Position numbers and translations under genes: made by a program
The notes under the pieces: generated by a model
Told to the model about the DNA's origin: nothing
What the model saw: only the letters and a program-made list of their open reading frames with translations
Database searches by the model: none
In this document: piece by piece, positions 43,820 through 51,757 of the stretch
Position numbering within the stretch: the stretch's first letter is position 1
Layout: each line of letters opens with the position of its first letter
Source: Solimicrobium silvestre
GTDB lineage: Bacteria; Pseudomonadota; Gammaproteobacteria; Burkholderiales; Burkholderiaceae_D
Reading direction: 5' to 3'
Length of the DNA: 51,757 nucleotides
Assembly: GCF_002976435.1 (NCBI RefSeq)
Contig: NZ_PUGF01000032.1
Coordinates: 1 to 51,757 of the forward strand

Positions 43820-44796
43820 TCAGCCAACCAGCGTAACAGGCGCAATTTAAACATCAGTTGTGATTTATCCCAAGGGCGACCGCGTGGAATCTGGTAGGGA
43901 TCGGTTTGACCGGTTGCCGGCCCCATGGTGGTGATGAATGCAGCGCTATAGCCAGCTTCTTTCGCCATTTGCACGTGGCGCTCGTCATAATCCATGCCGA
44001 CCTTGCCGTTAGGGTAAGCAAATAAGCGCACCGGTTTCCCTATAATGGCTTCAAGTTCTTGTTTGCAGCCGACAATTTCTTCTTTGGCGCGTTGGTCATC
44101 TAGCTTGGTCAGGATTGGGTGGGTAACCGTATGGCCGCCAACTTCAATCCCGTTTTCAACCAGTGTGCGCACCATGTCGTGCGTGAGCATTAAACCGGAG
44201 CGGTGCGCAGCGCCAATCAGGCTTTCCAGCTTGAGTGACAGATCCAGCCGCTGTTCCGAAGGCAGGTATTTAGCTGCCCGGATTAATTTGTCGGCTGCAT
44301 TTTCTCGATCGGCCAGCGATGAAATTGGGTGAATTCCCAGCCCCGAATTAGTTAAGTCAAGCGGGCCAACGGGCAAGCTCCGTACCGCTTCGAGTATTCG
44401 GTCATTCCACATATTGCTGCCGTCCAGATAGCTGGTGGTGACAAAAACGGTCGCAGGGAAATTGAATTCTTTGAGTATCGGAAGCGCCAGATCGTGCGTG
44501 GAGCGGTAGCCGTCATCAAACGTAATGCATACCGCTCTGGGCGGCATGCGTCCGTTGCGTAAGGTGTCGAGCGCTTCATGGAGCGGTAATACATTAAAGC
44601 AGCTGGCCAACGCTTCCATCTGCCACCGAAAGCTGGCGACATCCGGTTCCGACTCCAGCAAGGGGTCGACGTGTTCAAGAATGCGATGGTAGATCAATAT
44701 GCAGAGTCGACCCTGCCCAACCGCACTTGGTGCAATTTGATTTCCCACAACGCGAATAAAACGCGATGTTAAATTATTTATAAGTGAGAATGTCAT
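43816..44796 (-). CDS. NodB-type polysaccharide deacetylase
   Basis: This 326-residue polysaccharide deacetylase has ITFDDGYRST, GGHTVTHP and FAYPNGKVG, the three core NodB motifs, with the metal-binding Asp and histidines present. No clear signal peptide is visible, so it may act in the cytoplasm or at the membrane on the lipid-linked unit, removing N-acetyl groups. It lies 5 bases after the ligase gene and overlaps the flippase-deacetylase fusion by 4 bases. The fusion's deacetylase module is only distantly similar, so they are not recent copies. Confidence 0.88.
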   Translation of the reverse strand: MTFSLINNLTSRFIRVVGNQIAPSAVGQGRLCILIYHRILEHVDPLLESEPDVASFRWQMEALASCFNVLPLHEALDTLRNGRMPPRAVCITFDDGYRSTHDLALPILKEFNFPATVFVTTSYLDGSNMWNDRILEAVRSLPVGPLDLTNSGLGIHPISSLADRENAADKLIRAAKYLPSEQRLDLSLKLESLIGAAHRSGLMLTHDMVRTLVENGIEVGGHTVTHPILTKLDDQRAKEEIVGCKQELEAIIGKPVRLFAYPNGKVGMDYDERHVQMAKEAGYSAAFITTMGPATGQTDPYQIPRGRPWDKSQLMFKLRLLRWLAE

Positions 44797-44801
44797 GCGC
44801 T

Positions 44802-46127
44802 CTACGGTGTTTGTTGGGGTACACGGATAGTCAGGTCTACATTGCTGGCAGTAATTGCTGTTGCTTCAGGTTCTGCCGTAGCGTTGCTAGTCAGGCTGTC
44901 CTTTGATAATAGTAATTTCTCAAGCAAAATCAATACGGCGACGATGTCGTAATAAAGATCGTAGTAAGCCAATGTCAAAAAAGCACCGCCGATTGCGTAA
45001 CCAATAATACTGACTTGGCACATGGCGGCAAGATCCGAAGCCCATTTCAGGTCTTCTCGGTCTTTGCAAAATTTTAGTACCCGAGTTCCCGTGCGCCATG
45101 CCAGAAACATAAAAAGTAGAAATAGGCTGATGCCGACGAAGCCGTGTTCACCCACTACCTGAAAATAAATGCTGTGCGCTGCATGTTGGTTATAGGGTTC
45201 CGGCGCATACACAACGAAGAGCCGGTTGGTGAAGCAGTCAAAACCACCGCCCATCAAGTTGGCAGAGGCGACGTTAATGGCAAATCCCCAGGCATTGATC
45301 CGACCTAAAGCGGATGAATCTTGTTGGTAATTATCAATCGTGTGCATGCGATCAAACCACTGTGCCGGCATTACGGCGTAAATGACAACGACAATCAACA
45401 GCAAGATTATTCCGGTACGAATTTTTTGCCGGTTCTTCAGCCAGAGGAAAAAGAACATGGCAGCGCCGCCTAACAGCGCGCCGCGTGAGTACGAGCCGAC
45501 GGCGGCGATGACTGTCAGCATTGTTAATCCGATGAAGCCATAGCGCAGAATTTTTTGCGTGACACTTAGCTGCACATACCAGATCAAGGGTAGTGCGGTA
45601 ACCAGCGCCAAAGCTAGCGCATTGTTATCCGTGATATAGCTGCCTTCTGGGCCAAACACATGGCTGCTACCGCCGGAAAGTATCGTGAATACGCCGCCTT
45701 TAAACCCAAAAAAACCGAGCGAAAGGCCGATTGTCCAGGCCAGTGCCTGTATTTCTTGCTTGGTATTAATGGTAAGCAGGATCACCGCCACCAAGATCAT
45801 AGTTTTCATAACGCGACTCCATTCGGCCCAGGCTCGCGTTGGTTCCAATGCGTAAAAAGTAGTTAATGTCATCCATGTAACGAACACCAGCAGGGTTATC
45901 GTTAGCCCTGTAACTGGAAAATTTTTCTTCTGGTTCGATACCAGTAGACTAATCAACGTCACCACGACGATGACTGCTGCAAACGGAAAGTCATAGGCTG
46001 CGCCATACGTTAGCCTATGCGGGTTCATCAAGCTGACCCAGGTGAACAGCAAGACGCCGATAAACGGCTTCTTGAACACGAAGGGCAGGATGCTGAAAAT
46101 TAAAATAAAGAGTGCAATATCACGCAT
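44802..46127 (-). CDS. O-antigen-ligase-like protein, exosortase A system-associated
   Basis: This 441-residue membrane protein has about 11-12 helices and a large periplasmic loop (about residues 255-330, with YNQHAAHSIYFQVVGEHG). That loop matches Wzy/O-antigen ligase proteins and the exosortase A-associated putative O-glycosylation ligase family. It could polymerise repeat units or transfer glycan to exported proteins. The ATG at 46127 overlaps the previous stop by 8 bases; an upstream in-frame start at 46145 is less likely. No second polymerase gene is present in the window. Confidence 0.88.
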   Translation of the reverse strand: MRDIALFILIFSILPFVFKKPFIGVLLFTWVSLMNPHRLTYGAAYDFPFAAVIVVVTLISLLVSNQKKNFPVTGLTITLLVFVTWMTLTTFYALEPTRAWAEWSRVMKTMILVAVILLTINTKQEIQALAWTIGLSLGFFGFKGGVFTILSGGSSHVFGPEGSYITDNNALALALVTALPLIWYVQLSVTQKILRYGFIGLTMLTVIAAVGSYSRGALLGGAAMFFFLWLKNRQKIRTGIILLLIVVVIYAVMPAQWFDRMHTIDNYQQDSSALGRINAWGFAINVASANLMGGGFDCFTNRLFVVYAPEPYNQHAAHSIYFQVVGEHGFVGISLFLLFMFLAWRTGTRVLKFCKDREDLKWASDLAAMCQVSIIGYAIGGAFLTLAYYDLYYDIVAVLILLEKLLLSKDSLTSNATAEPEATAITASNVDLTIRVPQQTP

Positions 46128-47277
46128 GGTGCCGCAGCCTCTCAAATAGTTGCACGACGCGCTCTGCGTTGGCTTTCCAGGTCAGTTGCTTGTCCGCGAT
46201 AGTGGCTGATGCATTCTTGCTGACACTTAGTCGCAGTGCGTCATCCTTGCACAGTCGGTCTATCGCTTTTGGCATGCCATCGGCCTGGTTGGGGTCAAAC
46301 AATATCGCATTGTGCTCATCAAACAATAGCTCGCGAATATTTGCTTGCGCCGGTGCCACAATCGCTTTACCCAAGGCTAGATATTCAAACAGTTTTAGCG
46401 GTGACGCGTAGGCGACCACGGCGGGCTGTAATGCGATATCAAATGCAGCCACATATTCCGGTATCTTTTCCCGCCCGATGATGCCGGTAAAACTGACTCG
46501 GTTCGTCACGTTGAGTGCTTCGGCCTGTTTCTCCAAAGCGGGTCGCGCTGGCCCGTCGCCGACCACCATTAAATGCCGGCCAGCTTCCGGAGGGTCATTG
46601 GCGATCATGTCGATGACTTTATCTAGCCCGTGCCAGTCACGCACAAAACCGGTAAAGCCAAGTACCAGTTTGTTCTCTAATCCCAAGGCGGATTTAACCG
46701 AGTTGTGGGACGCGACATTGTCGAACTCTTTGGTGTTAATGCCGTTATGAATAACCAGCATTTTTTCAGGCGCTACGCCGTAAGATTGTATGATTTCGGC
46801 CATGACCTGAGTGACCGGCAGCACAAAATCTGCCGCCCGCCATGTTGTGGCTTGCGACCAGCGCGCCAGACGTTTAAGTGACAGTCCGTCATAGCGTTCC
46901 CGCTCTTCAAAGATCGGTGAATTAACTTCCAGCAGCATGGGTAAATGGTGTTTACGCTTAATCCATATTCCGGCCAGAAGAAAAAGGTTGTAGCGCTCGT
47001 AAAGACAATCGGGCTGATGTTGTTTGACGGCTTTTGCCAGGGCGCGGTAAGCGATCCAGTTGTAGGCAAACTCCATCAGCTCATAGCAAAATTTGGGTAC
47101 ATAGCGCTTCAACATCACAACAAAATTATCGTCGGAGCCGAATGACGTATGTTGATTGCCGGCCGGTGCTACAACAATGACTTCATGCCCCAAGTCACGC
47201 AAGGCGGCGATCATTTCTTTGATGTGAACGGCTTGGCCGTCTTTGGAACTGGTGCGATGGTGGTAAAGAATTTTCAC
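46120..47277 (-). CDS. Family 4 glycosyltransferase, exosortase A system-associated
   Basis: This 385-residue GT-B enzyme opens ILYHHRTSSKDGQAVHIKEM, a hallmark of the exosortase A-associated glycosyltransferase group. It has the donor-site pattern SPLKLFEYLALGKAIVAP with the E(x)7E-type glutamates and a GFVRDWHGLDKVID segment. It adds a sugar to the lipid-linked repeat unit. The ATG at 47277 overlaps the preceding glycosyltransferase stop (ATGA). Neighbouring ligase and GT genes follow with overlaps, so expression is coordinate. Confidence 0.9.
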   Translation of the reverse strand: MKILYHHRTSSKDGQAVHIKEMIAALRDLGHEVIVVAPAGNQHTSFGSDDNFVVMLKRYVPKFCYELMEFAYNWIAYRALAKAVKQHQPDCLYERYNLFLLAGIWIKRKHHLPMLLEVNSPIFEERERYDGLSLKRLARWSQATTWRAADFVLPVTQVMAEIIQSYGVAPEKMLVIHNGINTKEFDNVASHNSVKSALGLENKLVLGFTGFVRDWHGLDKVIDMIANDPPEAGRHLMVVGDGPARPALEKQAEALNVTNRVSFTGIIGREKIPEYVAAFDIALQPAVVAYASPLKLFEYLALGKAIVAPAQANIRELLFDEHNAILFDPNQADGMPKAIDRLCKDDALRLSVSKNASATIADKQLTWKANAERVVQLFERLRHHA

Positions 47278-48455
47278 TGTGCTTTTCCACCATTCAAAAT
47301 AGTGTTGAATAAGCGCAGTTGCCCCTGCGTAGTTTCGTCCCAGCTAAATTTTTCTGCGTAGCGGCGAGTGGCTTCATGCTCTGGATAGTTGGCTCGCAAA
47401 CTGTGTATCGCGGCGATCAATGCCTGCGGAGTACGTTCAGAAATCAGTATTCCAGCATCAAGAGAAGTGACGACCTCGGGCGAGCCACCCACGTTACTAG
47501 CAATGACCGGTGTGCCGCACGCCATCGATTCTAAAAGGACATTGGCCCAACCCTCCCGGCTAGAAACTAACACCAGTGCATCTGCCGCACTATAAAACGT
47601 TTTCAGCTCCGTTTGGGGTACTGAACCTAGCCATTGCACCCGATCGGCTACGCCCAACTGCTGTGCTAATTCGTGCAGTTTTTGGTGTTCAGGACCACTG
47701 CCTGCGATCATCAGATGAATGTCGGTGAGTGAACTCAAAGCTCTAATTACCAGATCATGTCCTTTGTGGGTAGTTAGCGATCCGACTGACAGCAATGTGA
47801 AGTGTTGCAGCCCTAATTCTTGCCTTACTTTCTGTCGATCCATCGGCTGAAAGCGCTGTAAATCGACACCGTTACGCAGTGGCGTAATGTGCTCGGACGG
47901 CACGCCCAGTTTCACCATTTCATCTTTGAGAGCATGGCAGACGGTAATTACGCCTCGTGCGTTTTTTGCCGCCCACAGTATCATTTTCTTGGGCAGGTGA
48001 TATTGCGGGATCAGGTTAATGTCCGTGCCACGGGCGGTAATTACGACTGGTTTGTTGAAGTATTTGCCGAGCATGACTGCTGCAACGCCGTCGGGATAAA
48101 AGTAATGGGCGTCGATTAAATCAAAGTCGTAGCCTTCATCAATAATGCGTGCCAGTGTTTTTTTCAGTGAATGCGCCATCAGCAATGGCGACAGGTGCAT
48201 ACCTATTTTGGGAATCTGGGTGTAGCGGGGATGGTCAATGTGAATACCCTGACGGGTTTCCGCTTCGGGTACACGGGCAAAGCTGGCATAGCGGCCAAAG
48301 TGCGGGTGTTTGGAGGGAAACCAGGGAATTGGTGCAATAACCCGTGACTCTGCCTGACCGCTGGCAACTAGGTAGCGCAGCCTGGTCTCTACAAAAATTC
48401 CGTGATTCGCTTGTTCTGCATTCGGGTACAACGTGCTGAATGTGAGTAGCTTCAT
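47274..48455 (-). CDS. Family 4 glycosyltransferase, first gene of polysaccharide operon
   Basis: This 393-residue GT-B glycosyltransferase resembles the exosortase A-associated GT4 group (LLTFSTLYPNAEQANHGIF at the N-terminus, REGWANVLLESMACGTPVIA at the donor site, VGSLTTHKGHDLVIRAL). It transfers a sugar in the cytoplasm. The start at 48455 is preferred; a TTG at 48488 would add eleven residues, and both have poor ribosome sites. It is the first gene of the eight-gene minus-strand operon. Confidence 0.9.
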   Translation of the reverse strand: MKLLTFSTLYPNAEQANHGIFVETRLRYLVASGQAESRVIAPIPWFPSKHPHFGRYASFARVPEAETRQGIHIDHPRYTQIPKIGMHLSPLLMAHSLKKTLARIIDEGYDFDLIDAHYFYPDGVAAVMLGKYFNKPVVITARGTDINLIPQYHLPKKMILWAAKNARGVITVCHALKDEMVKLGVPSEHITPLRNGVDLQRFQPMDRQKVRQELGLQHFTLLSVGSLTTHKGHDLVIRALSSLTDIHLMIAGSGPEHQKLHELAQQLGVADRVQWLGSVPQTELKTFYSAADALVLVSSREGWANVLLESMACGTPVIASNVGGSPEVVTSLDAGILISERTPQALIAAIHSLRANYPEHEATRRYAEKFSWDETTQGQLRLFNTILNGGKAQ

Positions 48456-48767
48456 CTTATTAGGAGGTATGGGTAACGTTACATGCAAACGCTGCCGATT
48501 AATAGAGTCAGACTTTGTAGAGATACTAACAGAGGGAAACTATTTTGGAAGCAACTTTTCGGAAATAGGGATTGAATAGTTGTTTATTGGTACATAACGA
48601 CAAATGTATTATTTAATGAGGATACGTCGCTGCGTACTACGTCAAACCTGATAGAGAAAAGCCTTAACATCAAGTAGAGTCCGCGAGCTTTAATTTGATA
48701 GCGGGTATTCAGTTCATCGATCGCACCGATGGTGGCAAAGGTCATGAAATGGTCAGAAGAAAGAGCA

Positions 48768-48790
48768 TGTGCATGCAAATGGCATGCACA
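48768..48790. repeat. Perfect 9-bp hairpin
   Basis: TGTGCATGC at 48768-48776 pairs with GCATGCACA at 48782-48790 across a 5-base loop. No T-tract follows, so it is not a classical terminator. It may be an operator or a mobile-element remnant. Confidence 0.6.
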
Positions 48791-48872
48791 GTCTTAAAGC
48801 AAATTTCTCGAGCTGTTTTTTCGAATTATGAAGGAAATTTATGTGTTTTTGACAGAGTTTGTGCACAAAGGC

Positions 48873-48980
48873 TATGCCCTAAAGAGGGCATTTTGCTTAT
48901 TCAGCTTCAATAGTTGTGACAATCTCAAAATACTGTTGTTTTTTGTTTAATAACAGATCGAATGCCCTCTTTAGGGCATA
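48873..48980. repeat. Pair of 20-bp palindromic repeats, inverted, upstream of RHS gene
   Basis: TATGCCCTAAAGAGGGCATT at 48873-48892 and its exact reverse complement at 48961-48980 are each near-palindromic (ATGCCCT/AGGGCAT arms). They are 68 bases apart, framing a 108-bp unit. This could be a MITE-like element or a pair of binding sites for a dimeric regulator of the divergent genes. Confidence 0.65.
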
Positions 48981-49155
48981 GACAGGGAGTTGCTTGCAGA
49001 GTATATTGCCAAATCTTTTTATTGAGCAACATGCAACAGGTGGTGAATTGCTGTTTCAAACAACAGCGACTCGGCTTGGGTCACACTATGCAATCGGCTG
49101 TGCGAATCTATCTTCTTTCGGCAACAATCATCAAGTCCACAAACAGGATTTCACA

Positions 49156-51690
49156 TTGAAAAAGCTTTTATTCATTTTCTTATTTTTAATTTTTAATAGC
49201 GAATTGTCTTATTCTCAGACGTCTTATTCTCAGACTTTTGCTGCAACAGCTGTATTTTCTGGTCCCGCTACAGTGTCTACTCTTGCTGCTTTTACTTCGT
49301 ATTGTTTAAATACATACACTCCTGAGCAATTGCATGGTGCTACGCTTTCTGTAGATATGCAACCATATATTCCAAATACAACTTATGTATTTTATTATTG
49401 CATGATTAATGGTAATGGGAATCCTCCTAAATGGTTTCTTTTTGCTGGTGATTTTTATTTTAGTTGCCCAAATTATGATGTTATTGTCCTTGGTCAGGAT
49501 GGTTTCAATAGTACATGCGTCTGCCCTCCAAACAACCTCTATTTTGGTGATGTCCAAAAATGCGTTCCAGTGATACAAGTCCCCCCGCCTAAAAAAGATT
49601 GCGGTTGCAAAGTAGGCGACCCAATCGGCGTAGGAACCGGAAACAGTGTTCAAACGCAGATCGATTTAACGGTAGCCACACCCTTATCTGGTTTAACAAC
49701 GGCACGCACTTACAACAGCGCACCGGGTAACCCCGATGGGCAAATGCTTCGCTCGTTTGGCGCACGCTGGACGCAGCCTTATGATGTCAGCATTGTTCCA
49801 ATGGGAGTTGTAACGCCGACCAATCCCGTTACCTATAACTTTCCCGCGATCTGCTGGGAGCGAACTGATACCAACTATATCTGGTGTGACTATCCAAAGT
49901 ATATTGCATCGCCATTACAGCAGATCGTCGAAGTGGTCCGTGGTGGTGGTCAAGGACTGTATTTCACCTCCGCACCGGGTGGGCCTGTCAACGGGACGAT
50001 GACATGGTTTGCCGATTCCGACGTGTCAGGTCAATTAACCTCCACCGTTGCCAGCAATGGCACAACGATGACAGGCTATACCTTCACGGATACCGATAAC
50101 CACAAAGAAACTTATGACGGTAATGGCGTGTTATTAAGCATCTCCGCGCAGGGTGGCAGCACCCAGCAACTAACCTACAGTACCGGCGTATCGAATGACA
50201 GTAGTGTCGGACGTTATCCAGCCACGGCACCGATTTGCCCGCATGTGCAAGCCGGTGCCGTGGTCAATGGCGGAACATTATTGTGCGTGACTGATCAATG
50301 GGGACGCCAACTGCAATATGAGCACGATAGTTTAGGGCGTATTACCGAAACGATTGATCCCAACAATCAACTTACCCAGTACGCGTACGATGGTCCATCG
50401 GCTGGTTGCACCGCAGCCAATACCGTATCCTCCTTAGCGTGCAGCGCCAATAATTTAACGGCCATTATCTACCCGGATGGTAAAACCAAGACTCTGTATT
50501 ACAACGAAGCGGCGCAAATCAACGGTGGAACGGTCTGTCCTAATTCAGCACCGGTGGGTAATGGCTTTAGTTATCTGCTGAATGCCTTAACGGGCATCGT
50601 TGATGAGAATGGTAACCGCTCGGTGAGCTGGACGTTTAATTGCAGTGGCGTAGCCACGTCATCGCAATTAGGAGCCGGGGTCGACAATTATCAAATTGCG
50701 GTGGGTACCCCGAATGCGAATGGGAGCGGTACAAGCACCGTGACGACGCCATTAGGCGCCCAAGTGACGTACGGATTTACGCCGATTAATAGTTTAGTGG
50801 TCAGTAATACGATCACGCAACCGGCCGGCAGTGGCAGTGGGGTAGCCACCGCAACCAGTACGTATGATGCTAACTCGAACGTGCTCAGCTATACGGATTT
50901 TAACGGCAACGTCACTACCTACACGTACGACATGGCACGTAATCTGGAGCTGACCAAAGTCGACGCAGCTGGTACTGCGCAACAGAGAACGAGCACAACA
51001 GTGTGGAACCCAACGTACCGCTTACCCGCACAAGTGGCCGAACCATTACGCTTAACCACGTACACCTACGACATGAACGGTAATCTGCTGAGCAAGACAC
51101 AACAAGCGACGAGCGATGCGAACGGCAGCCAGGGACTTAGTGCTACGGTAATCGGCGCCCCGCGCACGTGGAAATACACGTACAACAGCGTCGGCCAAGT
51201 GTTGACGATCACCGGCCCCCGCACCGATGTCACCGACCTTACGCAGTTCGCCTACGACACCTACGGCAACCTGAGCAGCGTCACCAACGCCGCCGGTCAG
51301 ATCACGACACTAAGCAATTACGACCTGAATGGTCATGTCGGCAGCATCACCGATCCGAACGGCTTAACCACCACCTACGTCTACAGCCCACGCGGCTGGC
51401 TGACTAGCCAAAGTCGCGGCAGTGAAGTCACCAGTTATAACTACGACGGCGCAGGCCAACTACTCAGTGCCACCTTCCCGAATCAGGCGAAGTTAAATTA
51501 CACCTACGACGCCGCGCATCGCTTAACCAACATTGCCGACAACCTCGGCAACACGGTCAACTACACCCTGGATGCCATGGGCAACCGGACACTGGAACAA
51601 GTCAACGACGCCAGCGGCAACCTGACGCGCCAGATCAGCCGCGTGGTGGATGCCCTAAACCGTCTTCAACAAATCACTGGAGCTCAATAA
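49156..51690 (+). CDS. Secreted RHS/YD-repeat protein, short form
   Basis: This 844-residue protein has a signal peptide (MKKLLFIFLFLIFNSELSYS when the TTG at 49156 is read as Met), an unusual AT-rich N-terminal domain rich in Tyr/Phe/Cys, and a DUF6531-like entry segment (KVGDPIGVGTGNSVQTQIDL). About eight to nine YD repeats follow (YTYDMNGNLLS, FAYDTYGNLSSV, YNYDGAGQLLSA and others). It ends at the TAA at 51690 without the conserved RHS core closing motif or a C-terminal toxin. The start is chosen because AGGA lies 7 bases before and the signal peptide begins exactly there; an ATG at 48994 in frame gives no export signal at the N-terminus. Confidence 0.82.
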   Translation: MKKLLFIFLFLIFNSELSYSQTSYSQTFAATAVFSGPATVSTLAAFTSYCLNTYTPEQLHGATLSVDMQPYIPNTTYVFYYCMINGNGNPPKWFLFAGDFYFSCPNYDVIVLGQDGFNSTCVCPPNNLYFGDVQKCVPVIQVPPPKKDCGCKVGDPIGVGTGNSVQTQIDLTVATPLSGLTTARTYNSAPGNPDGQMLRSFGARWTQPYDVSIVPMGVVTPTNPVTYNFPAICWERTDTNYIWCDYPKYIASPLQQIVEVVRGGGQGLYFTSAPGGPVNGTMTWFADSDVSGQLTSTVASNGTTMTGYTFTDTDNHKETYDGNGVLLSISAQGGSTQQLTYSTGVSNDSSVGRYPATAPICPHVQAGAVVNGGTLLCVTDQWGRQLQYEHDSLGRITETIDPNNQLTQYAYDGPSAGCTAANTVSSLACSANNLTAIIYPDGKTKTLYYNEAAQINGGTVCPNSAPVGNGFSYLLNALTGIVDENGNRSVSWTFNCSGVATSSQLGAGVDNYQIAVGTPNANGSGTSTVTTPLGAQVTYGFTPINSLVVSNTITQPAGSGSGVATATSTYDANSNVLSYTDFNGNVTTYTYDMARNLELTKVDAAGTAQQRTSTTVWNPTYRLPAQVAEPLRLTTYTYDMNGNLLSKTQQATSDANGSQGLSATVIGAPRTWKYTYNSVGQVLTITGPRTDVTDLTQFAYDTYGNLSSVTNAAGQITTLSNYDLNGHVGSITDPNGLTTTYVYSPRGWLTSQSRGSEVTSYNYDGAGQLLSATFPNQAKLNYTYDAAHRLTNIADNLGNTVNYTLDAMGNRTLEQVNDASGNLTRQISRVVDALNRLQQITGAQ
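49206..49235. repeat. 15-bp perfect tandem duplication at signal-peptide cleavage site
   Basis: GTCTTATTCTCAGAC occurs twice in direct succession (49206-49220 and 49221-49235), encoding SYSQT twice right at the predicted end of the RHS protein signal peptide. It is a recent in-frame duplication. Confidence 0.9.
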
Positions 51691-51757
51691 TGCAGGCGCC
51701 TATCTGTCGTTGTAAATTAAACCGATCCCTAACCCTCTTAGCGACGCTGGGACTAGT
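51690..51757 (+). CDS. Start of a possible exported protein, cut by window edge
   Basis: An ATG overlaps the RHS stop codon (TAATG) and opens a frame to the window end beginning MQAPICRCKLNRSLTLLATL, a plausible signal-peptide start with two cysteines and a basic patch. The stop-start overlap suggests translational coupling with the RHS gene. Only 22 codons are visible, so family and truth of the gene are uncertain. Confidence 0.4.
   Translation, partial: MQAPICRCKLNRSLTLLATLGL

Larger units (their letters stand above)
48456..49155. other. Repeat-rich divergent intergenic region
   Basis: This region of about 700 bases, before the polysaccharide operon (minus) and the RHS gene (plus), has three perfect palindromic structures: a hairpin at 48768-48790 and two copies of a 20-bp dyad at 48873-48892 and 48961-48980. 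The promoter of the polysaccharide operon should lie near 48470-48600. I do not support a gene, and the open frame at 48994-49155 that extends the RHS gene upstream is probably leader sequence. Confidence 0.5.

Noticed and set aside
13935-48455. Exosortase XrtA, chain-length or tyrosine kinase genes of the EPS core
   Set aside because: I looked for them because the locus needs them, but none of the proteins in this stretch has their features; they must lie outside the window.
48584-48778. Minus-strand frame of 64 codons in the repeat-rich region
   Set aside because: I considered a transposase or regulator remnant but no motif is recognisable.
49076-49092. Sigma-54-like GG-N10-GC site before the RHS gene
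   Set aside because: Spacing fits but the -24 box matches at only four of six positions and the -12 box is imperfect; such matches are expected by chance.
48994-49155. Upstream extension of the RHS protein from an ATG at 48994
   Set aside because: It would bury the signal peptide at residue 55. The TTG at 49156 has a good ribosome site and starts exactly at the signal peptide.
1-51757. tRNA, rRNA genes or CRISPR arrays
   Set aside because: No clover-leaf, ribosomal or regularly spaced repeat pattern was noticed; the short repeats present are palindromes or in-gene tandem repeats.

Overview
The window looks like a chromosomal stretch of a betaproteobacterium. A Nitrosomonadales or Gallionellaceae-like host is my best guess, based on gene content and moderate base composition, but the genus is not proven by anything here. 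Most of it is the accessory half of an exosortase A (XrtA)/PEP-CTERM exopolysaccharide locus. No exosortase, chain-length determinant or tyrosine kinase gene lies inside the window, so the core of that locus must be elsewhere.

Region 1 (1-3.3 kb): the 5' end of an IS1182-type transposase at the left edge, a CcdA-like membrane protein with its periplasmic thioredoxin, an Lrp/AsnC regulator, and a convergent EamA exporter. Region 2 (3.4-11.6 kb, minus strand): a tight eight-gene operon running from a UGT-type glycosyltransferase through two paralogous cupins, an AmgK-like kinase, an aldehyde dehydrogenase, a saccharopine-dehydrogenase-like protein and an aldose epimerase to a second aldehyde dehydrogenase. 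It looks like an unassigned small-molecule or sugar-conjugate pathway. A Tat-exported flavin amine oxidase (12-13.5 kb) precedes it on the same strand.

Region 3 (13.9-15.9 kb, minus strand): an acyl carrier protein and two exosortase-associated alpha/beta hydrolases, both with altered nucleophile elbows. Region 4 (16.4-19.3 kb, plus strand): a Cys-rich Tat protein followed by the three genes of the poorly understood HPr-rel-A system (PqqD-like peptide-binding protein, HprK-related kinase, nucleotidyltransferase), behind a strong sigma-54 promoter candidate. Region 5 (19.5-32.3 kb, plus strand): lytic transglycosylase, PEP-CTERM acyltransferase, PaaK/CapK-like protein, a PEP-CTERM protein behind a textbook sigma-54 promoter, the initiating sugar-phosphate transferase, the PrsK/PrsR two-component pair, acyl-CoA ligase and PLP-dependent decarboxylase. 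Region 6 (32.4-38.1 kb, plus strand): a secreted RIFT-barrel glycan enzyme, a pyruvyl transferase, a PhyH oxygenase and a membrane acyltransferase.

Region 7 (48.5-38.1 kb, minus strand): a tightly coupled polysaccharide operon with two GT4 enzymes, an O-antigen-ligase-like protein, two NodB deacetylases (one fused to the Wzx-type flippase), two FemAB/CelD-type GNATs and a GT2. Region 8 (48.5-51.8 kb): a repeat-rich intergenic region and a short RHS/YD-repeat secreted protein that stops inside its repeats, followed by the start of another exported protein.

Together, regions 3-7 would make, acylate, pyruvylate, deacetylate, flip, polymerise and remodel an extracellular polysaccharide. PEP-CTERM proteins would be displayed with it, and PrsK-PrsR acting through RpoN is the likely controller.
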